A stretch of DNA of 64,000 nt from an uncultured Lachnospiraceae bacterium (lineage in GTDB: Bacteria; Bacillota; Clostridia; Lachnospirales; Lachnospiraceae), in assembly GCA_947173495.1 (NCBI GenBank), contig CAMWFQ010000005.1:62001-126000 (forward strand). The letters are read 5' to 3'. The notes under the pieces were generated by a model. The model had not been told where the DNA came from and made no database searches. It worked only from the letters and a program-made list of their open reading frames with translations. Made by a program: the position numbers and the translations under genes. This document shows, in pieces, positions 59,288 through 64,000 of the stretch (position 1 is the stretch's first letter; each line of letters begins with the position of its first letter).

Positions 59288-59771
59288 CCTCCAGCTTTTT
59301 GTTGAGCCACAGAATCAGCGGATATAAAAGCAATGTGATCAGCAGCGTGTATACAACCTCCGGCAGTATAATGTGAAGAAAATAATAACGGATATAAAAC
59401 CGCGCCCGCATCAAAAATAACGTGATATAATATAAAAAGCCGTAGGCAAGATCACTGAACAAAATCAGACACAAAGGAAGCTTGATATCATCCGGATAAA
59501 AAATACGGTGAAATTTTCCGTTGGCGTATCCTATGTACATATAGATCATGGCGTTTAATCCAAGTACATTCCCGAAAAAAATATCTGCCAGAAATCCACA
59601 GAAAAAGCCGATGATCAATCCGGTACTTTCCCCTCTCATAAATCCGAAGGATGCGGTCAGTATAATCAGCAGATTGGGAACAATACCTCCGAATGCAATT
59701 CCTTTAAAAACGGTGGTCTGCAGCAAAAAACATATAATGATCAACAATACGGATACGATAAAGCGTCTCAA
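59253..59771 (-). CDS. mreD: Rod shape-determining protein MreD
   Basis: Multi-TM, position between mreC and PBP2. Confidence 0.88.
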   Translation of the reverse strand: MRRFIVSVLLIIICFLLQTTVFKGIAFGGIVPNLLIILTASFGFMRGESTGLIIGFFCGFLADIFFGNVLGLNAMIYMYIGYANGKFHRIFYPDDIKLPLCLILFSDLAYGFLYYITLFLMRARFYIRYYFLHIILPEVVYTLLITLLLYPLILWLNKKLEDAEERSARKFV

Positions 59772-60644
59772 TTAATTTCCTCCCGGGGGTTGTTTCAGCT
59801 GGGTGATCACCAGGACCTCCTCTAAATGTTCAAAATCCACAGCCGGAGTAATCAGGCCGGATTTGGTCAGATTATTGGAATCCACACTGATGCTGGAAAT
59901 ATATCCAATTAAGATACCGGGCAGATACTTGTCACTGATATTGGATGTAACGATTTTGTCCCCCTCGACTACCCGGTCCGCGCTGTCAATCAGTTTCTCG
60001 AAGCTGATGACGCCTTCTGCGTAAAGCCTGAGATCACCGCTCACGATTAAATTGTCGGAGGTGGAAAGCACCATTCCGCTGGTATTGGAGTTATCATCAA
60101 TAATAGACATGACCTTGGACCAGTTAGGCCCTACGTCCACGATCCGCCCTACCAGGCCGCTGCCGGCCATCACATTCATGTCAATCGCCAGTCCATGCTC
60201 GGTTCCCTTATTGATCTCAAAAGAATGAAACCAGTTTCCGGAGTCCCTCGCAATGATACGTGCCCCTACTTTTTCATATTCATCATACTGCGCGTCCAGG
60301 TCATACAGCTCTCTCAAATTAGTGAGCTCATACCGATCCTGCTGAAGCCGGATATTTTCCATGGTAAGCTCGTCAATTTCCGCCCGGAGCTTTTCGTTTT
60401 CTTCCAGAAGACTGCGGATCTGCACCAGTTCCCTGGAACGGGTGGAAAGCCAGCTTCCGGCTTTACTGATTCCCTCCTGGAGCGGAGCAATAACGGCTCC
60501 TCCCAGCGCGCTGACAGGTTCGCTCAAAAAATTGGTATTAAAGGTTATCACAATCAAACCCGTACATAATAATGTTAAAATAAAAAGGAGATATTTACCG
60601 GGTAATGTAAACTTCTCTCCTTTTTTCTTTACGATTGGACTCAT
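59772..60644 (-). CDS. mreC: Rod shape-determining protein MreC
   Basis: PLQEGISKAGSWLSTR...coiled coil...IARDSGNWFHSFEINKGTEHGL. Confidence 0.92.
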   Translation of the reverse strand: MSPIVKKKGEKFTLPGKYLLFILTLLCTGLIVITFNTNFLSEPVSALGGAVIAPLQEGISKAGSWLSTRSRELVQIRSLLEENEKLRAEIDELTMENIRLQQDRYELTNLRELYDLDAQYDEYEKVGARIIARDSGNWFHSFEINKGTEHGLAIDMNVMAGSGLVGRIVDVGPNWSKVMSIIDDNSNTSGMVLSTSDNLIVSGDLRLYAEGVISFEKLIDSADRVVEGDKIVTSNISDKYLPGILIGYISSISVDSNNLTKSGLITPAVDFEHLEEVLVITQLKQPPGGN

Positions 60645-61651
60645 TTGCTCATTCCTTCAATTGCATAGGCAACCGATTTGTAATTGTCATCCTTGATAAT
60701 CTTGGAAAGCCCCAGCGCCACGCTGGTCACAGGATTTTCAGATACATTGACTTTAAGTCCCGTTCCCGACTGTATCAGTTCAGCCAGATGATTTACGGAA
60801 GAAGCGCCGCCGGTCAGGTAAAGACCGTGGCGGTAAATATCGGCTGCAAGCTCCGGCGGCGTTCTCTCAAGAATCACCTTAATATTGTCTATGATCGTAT
60901 AAAAATGTTCAATCAGGGAATCGTCAATCATCTTCGTGGGAAGTTCACGTTCAACCGGAAGACCGGTAACAATGTCCCGCCCGTAAACAACAGCCCCCCG
61001 GCCTTCTTTTTCCAGATCACACAGGGACATTTTGACATTTTCCGCTGTCTTTCCGCCAATGATCAGACTGAACTCATGGCGTACGGCAGCACGGATGGCA
61101 TCGTCGAATTTCTGGCCGCCCACTTTGATCAGACGGCTCAGTACGATACCGCCCAGGGAAAGAATCGAAATTTCCGTGGTATCAAATCCTACATTGACGA
61201 TCAGGACACCCTGGGAATTTTTGACGTCAATATCCAGTCCAAGTCCATCCGCCACAGCCTTTTCAACCATCATGATCTTCCGGGCCTTTACTCCCGAATC
61301 ACGGATCAGATCATAGAACGATCTTTTTTCCACGCCTGTGACATCTGTGGGAACCGCAATATAATAATCGGCGGATTTGGAATTGCCCTTGGTCATATTG
61401 CTGATAAAATATTTGACGAGCAGCTCCATATTCCGGATATCAGCAATGACACCATTCGTTAAAGGATAGGAAATATGAATGTTTCCCGGCGCCTTTTCGT
61501 ACATCTCAAAAGCAGAATCCCCGTATGCAAACAAGGTATCCTTGTTCTCGATGGCAATCATGTTTTTTTCGACCAGGATGGAATCATCCGATCGATTGTA
61601 AATTTTGATGTTGCTGGTACCAAGATCAATACCAAATGCGTTGTTAGACAA
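60641..61651 (-). CDS. MreB-family actin-like protein
   Basis: FGIDLGTSNIKIYNRSDD, PGNIHISYPLTNGVIADI, LTGGASSVNHLAELI. Confidence 0.9.
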   Translation of the reverse strand: MSNNAFGIDLGTSNIKIYNRSDDSILVEKNMIAIENKDTLFAYGDSAFEMYEKAPGNIHISYPLTNGVIADIRNMELLVKYFISNMTKGNSKSADYYIAVPTDVTGVEKRSFYDLIRDSGVKARKIMMVEKAVADGLGLDIDVKNSQGVLIVNVGFDTTEISILSLGGIVLSRLIKVGGQKFDDAIRAAVRHEFSLIIGGKTAENVKMSLCDLEKEGRGAVVYGRDIVTGLPVERELPTKMIDDSLIEHFYTIIDNIKVILERTPPELAADIYRHGLYLTGGASSVNHLAELIQSGTGLKVNVSENPVTSVALGLSKIIKDDNYKSVAYAIEGMSK

Positions 61652-61666
61652 AGTAAATACCCCTTT

Positions 61667-62353
61667 CTATAATAGATCTTCTTCCTTCAAACTCATGTAA
61701 TGGTTATCTCCCAGGATAATATGATCCACCAAAGGGATGTCCATCAGTTTTCCGGCTTCTTTTATCTTTTGAGTGATATTGATATCCTCTCTGCTTGGAT
61801 ACGGATCGCCGCTTGGATGATTGTGCAGCAGCATCAGATAACATGCCCGGCACCTGAGCGCCTCTACAAATACTTCACGCGGAGACAAAAGGGAGGCCCT
61901 GACGGTTCCCTGGGATATCATATATTCTCCAATCAGATTCAGCTTATTATCCAGCAATAACAGCAATATGATCTCTTTTTCCAAATGCCGCATCCGTTCC
62001 ATGTAGTAATCTGCCACTGTATCCGGACGGTCAAAACGCAGGGAAAAAGAAGCCTTCTGCCGCGCCATTCTTATTGCCAGTTCTGCAAGACATTTAATCT
62101 TTACGGCTTTTACCTCTCCGATCCCCGGAATGGTCATCAGCTCTTTCACCGACAAATGGTGAAGGCTGTTAAGCCCCTGTTCGCTGCCCTTCCCAAGAGA
62201 AAGTACCTTCTGCGCCAGTTCCAGAGCCGGACAGCTCCGGGTACCCGTCCGCAGAATGATGGCGATCAGCTCCGCTTCTGTGAGTGCTTCCGCTCCCAGA
62301 GACAGGAATCTCTCATACGGCAGTTCAGACTTTTCGGTAATAGTTTTTGTCAT
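61667..62353 (-). CDS. radC: RadC/JAB domain protein
   Basis: LPYERFLSLGAEALTEAELIAIILRTG, ALRCRACYLMLLHNHPSGDPYPSREDI, LVDHIILGDNHYMSL. Confidence 0.95.
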   Translation of the reverse strand: MTKTITEKSELPYERFLSLGAEALTEAELIAIILRTGTRSCPALELAQKVLSLGKGSEQGLNSLHHLSVKELMTIPGIGEVKAVKIKCLAELAIRMARQKASFSLRFDRPDTVADYYMERMRHLEKEIILLLLLDNKLNLIGEYMISQGTVRASLLSPREVFVEALRCRACYLMLLHNHPSGDPYPSREDINITQKIKEAGKLMDIPLVDHIILGDNHYMSLKEEDLL

Positions 62354-62422
62354 TCAGATCCTTTCCAATCCCTTCTCTCAATGACAGAAAAACCGCCGGC
62401 CTCTGTCAGGAATATGGAAGAT

Positions 62423-62659
62423 CTATATAAAGCGGTAAATAACCAACGCGATCACGATACCGATTATGCTGGCGACAGTGATCTTGATGGTGAGACCAAA
62501 GGTAATGCACAAAATACCCAGATCAAATACGATGGGGGCGGACAGTCCGAAGGTCTGTCCATAATTGAGCCAGGTGCCCGGAATAAGATTCCCGATCAGG
62601 CCGCCGATCACAATACCTGCCAGAACAAGCAGAAAGCAGGCCCATTTATTTTTACGCAT
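62423..62659 (-). CDS. Small membrane protein (DUF4321-like)
   Basis: 78 aa, two to three hydrophobic segments, adjacent to radC. Confidence 0.7.
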   Translation of the reverse strand: MRKNKWACFLLVLAGIVIGGLIGNLIPGTWLNYGQTFGLSAPIVFDLGILCITFGLTIKITVASIIGIVIALVIYRFI

Positions 62660-62739
62660 GATACACCTCCGCGACCAACCATAGCCAATATTTATATTAG
62701 CACAGTTGGAAATTTATGTATACAAATTTAATGGATTTT

Positions 62740-64000
62740 TTATAAGTTTTGTTTGTCAAAATCTTCCAGGATAATCCCTTTTTCCACTAATTTCTGTAAG
62801 GTTTTCATGATGCCCAGCTTACCGTGCTGCCAGGTCAGCCCTCCCTGAAAGTATACGGCATAGGGCTCTTTGATAGGGCCGTCCGCTGAAAGTTCAATAG
62901 AGGAGCCGGATACGAAAGCGCCGGCAGCCATGATTACGGGACTGTCATATCCGGGCATATCCCAGGGAACCGGAAGCACATGGCCGTCCACCGGAGCCGC
63001 CTGCTGAATTCCTTCACAGAAGGCGATCACACCTTCCGGAGAGCCGAATGTGACTGCCTGAATAATATCAAATCGTTCCTCTTCAGCGCCGGGGGTAACC
63101 TGAAATCCCAGTTCTTCGTATAGTCTGGCGGCAAATATGGCGGCCTTCAGGGCGTTTGCAGTGACAGACGGAGCAAGGAAAAGCCCCTGATAAAAAGCCG
63201 GAAGTACATGGAGTGACGCGCCCACTTCCTTGCTCAGTCCCGGGGAAATAAGCCGGCAGGCGGCGTTGGCGATACATTCCTTTGTGCCGGCAAGATATCC
63301 GCCTATGGGAGCCAGCCCTCCTCCGGGGTTCTTGATGAGAGAACCTACGACAAGATCAGCGCCGGCATCGGATGGCTCTGTTTTTTCCGTAAACTCTCCG
63401 TAACAATTGTCAACCATACAGATTACATCCGGCTTGATTCCTTTAATATAGGAAATCAGCTCGCCAATCCGCCCCACAGATAAGGTGGGTCTGGTCTGAT
63501 ACCCTTTGGAACGCTGTATTGTCACCAGACGGGTTTTTTCATTGACAGCAGCCCGGATTCCCTCATAGTCAAAACTGCCATCGGGCAAAAGATCTACCTG
63601 CCGGTAGCTGATCCCATACTCTTGTAACGAGCCTCTGGAGGGACGGATGCCGATTACTTCTTCCAGCGTGTCATAAGGCTTTCCTACCGGCGAAAGCAGT
63701 TCGTCACCCGGCCGCAGGTTACTCATCAGAGCAAGCGCAAGGGCGTGTGTACCGCATGTGATCTGGGGGCGTACCAGAGCGTCTTCTGTGTGAAAAATAT
63801 CGGCATAGACCCTCTCCAGCGTATCTCTTCCCAGATCATTATAGCCATAGCCGGTAGTCCCCATCAGACAGGCCTCACTGACCTGATTCTTCTGCATGGC
63901 CTTTATGACTTTCAGCTGATTGTATTCGGAGAGGGCATCAATTCTTTCCCATCTGTCCTTCAGAGAACGCCATACCCGTTCTCCGTGAAGATATACCCGG
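62740..64000 (-). CDS. Methionine gamma-lyase family / aluminium resistance-like PLP protein (5' end outside window)
   Basis: Reading frame stays open from the ATG at 63897 to the window edge (..RVYLHGERVWRSLKDRWERIDALSEYNQLKVIKA-MQKN..); GTTGYGYNDLGRDTLERVYADIF, SLIKNPGGGLAPIGGYLAG. Confidence 0.88.
   Translation of the reverse strand, partial: RVYLHGERVWRSLKDRWERIDALSEYNQLKVIKAMQKNQVSEACLMGTTGYGYNDLGRDTLERVYADIFHTEDALVRPQITCGTHALALALMSNLRPGDELLSPVGKPYDTLEEVIGIRPSRGSLQEYGISYRQVDLLPDGSFDYEGIRAAVNEKTRLVTIQRSKGYQTRPTLSVGRIGELISYIKGIKPDVICMVDNCYGEFTEKTEPSDAGADLVVGSLIKNPGGGLAPIGGYLAGTKECIANAACRLISPGLSKEVGASLHVLPAFYQGLFLAPSVTANALKAAIFAARLYEELGFQVTPGAEEERFDIIQAVTFGSPEGVIAFCEGIQQAAPVDGHVLPVPWDMPGYDSPVIMAAGAFVSGSSIELSADGPIKEPYAVYFQGGLTWQHGKLGIMKTLQKLVEKGIILEDFDKQNL

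Noticed and set aside
60635-61462. 275-aa plus-strand ORF
   Set aside because: Antisense to the mreB-like gene; shadow ORF.

Overview
Chromosomal window with the gene content of a low-GC, spore-forming Clostridia, probably Lachnospiraceae-like (GerW and YlbJ homologs present). Most of it is housekeeping: a U32 peptidase, FtsW/PBP pair, rpmB, Gls24/DAK2 (FakA-like)/recG/DegV, a type IIA topoisomerase pair, rsmD-coaD, recU, hisZ-hisG-hisD-hisIE, radical SAM/DUF2344/RNase G, CstA, the rplU-prp-rpmA-obg-yhbY-nadD-yqeK-rsfS ribosome block, lexA and a divergent yneA-like gene, a tyrosine recombinase, ttcA, dtd, rluD-lspA-aroB, sepF-ylmE, mgsA-rodA-minEDC-PBP2-mreDCB-radC, and an aminotransferase-like gene that runs off the right edge. 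I saw no prophage, IS transposase, CRISPR array, rRNA or tRNA. The main unexplained signal is a family of about 88-nt modular intergenic repeats: a GAGTAGGG/CCCTACTC hairpin followed by a larger nested hairpin whose arms change sequence but keep pairing. There are about nine full copies plus truncated ones, two of the sites are tandem arrays, and the same end nearly always abuts an intrinsic terminator T-tract. Other points of interest: HisIE fused to a HisF/HisA-like barrel that has lost both catalytic Asp positions, a repeat inserted in the leader of a LexA-controlled yneA-like gene, a repeat-supplied stop codon, and a large insertion in PBP2. All calls come from reading sequence and supplied translations; no searches were run.
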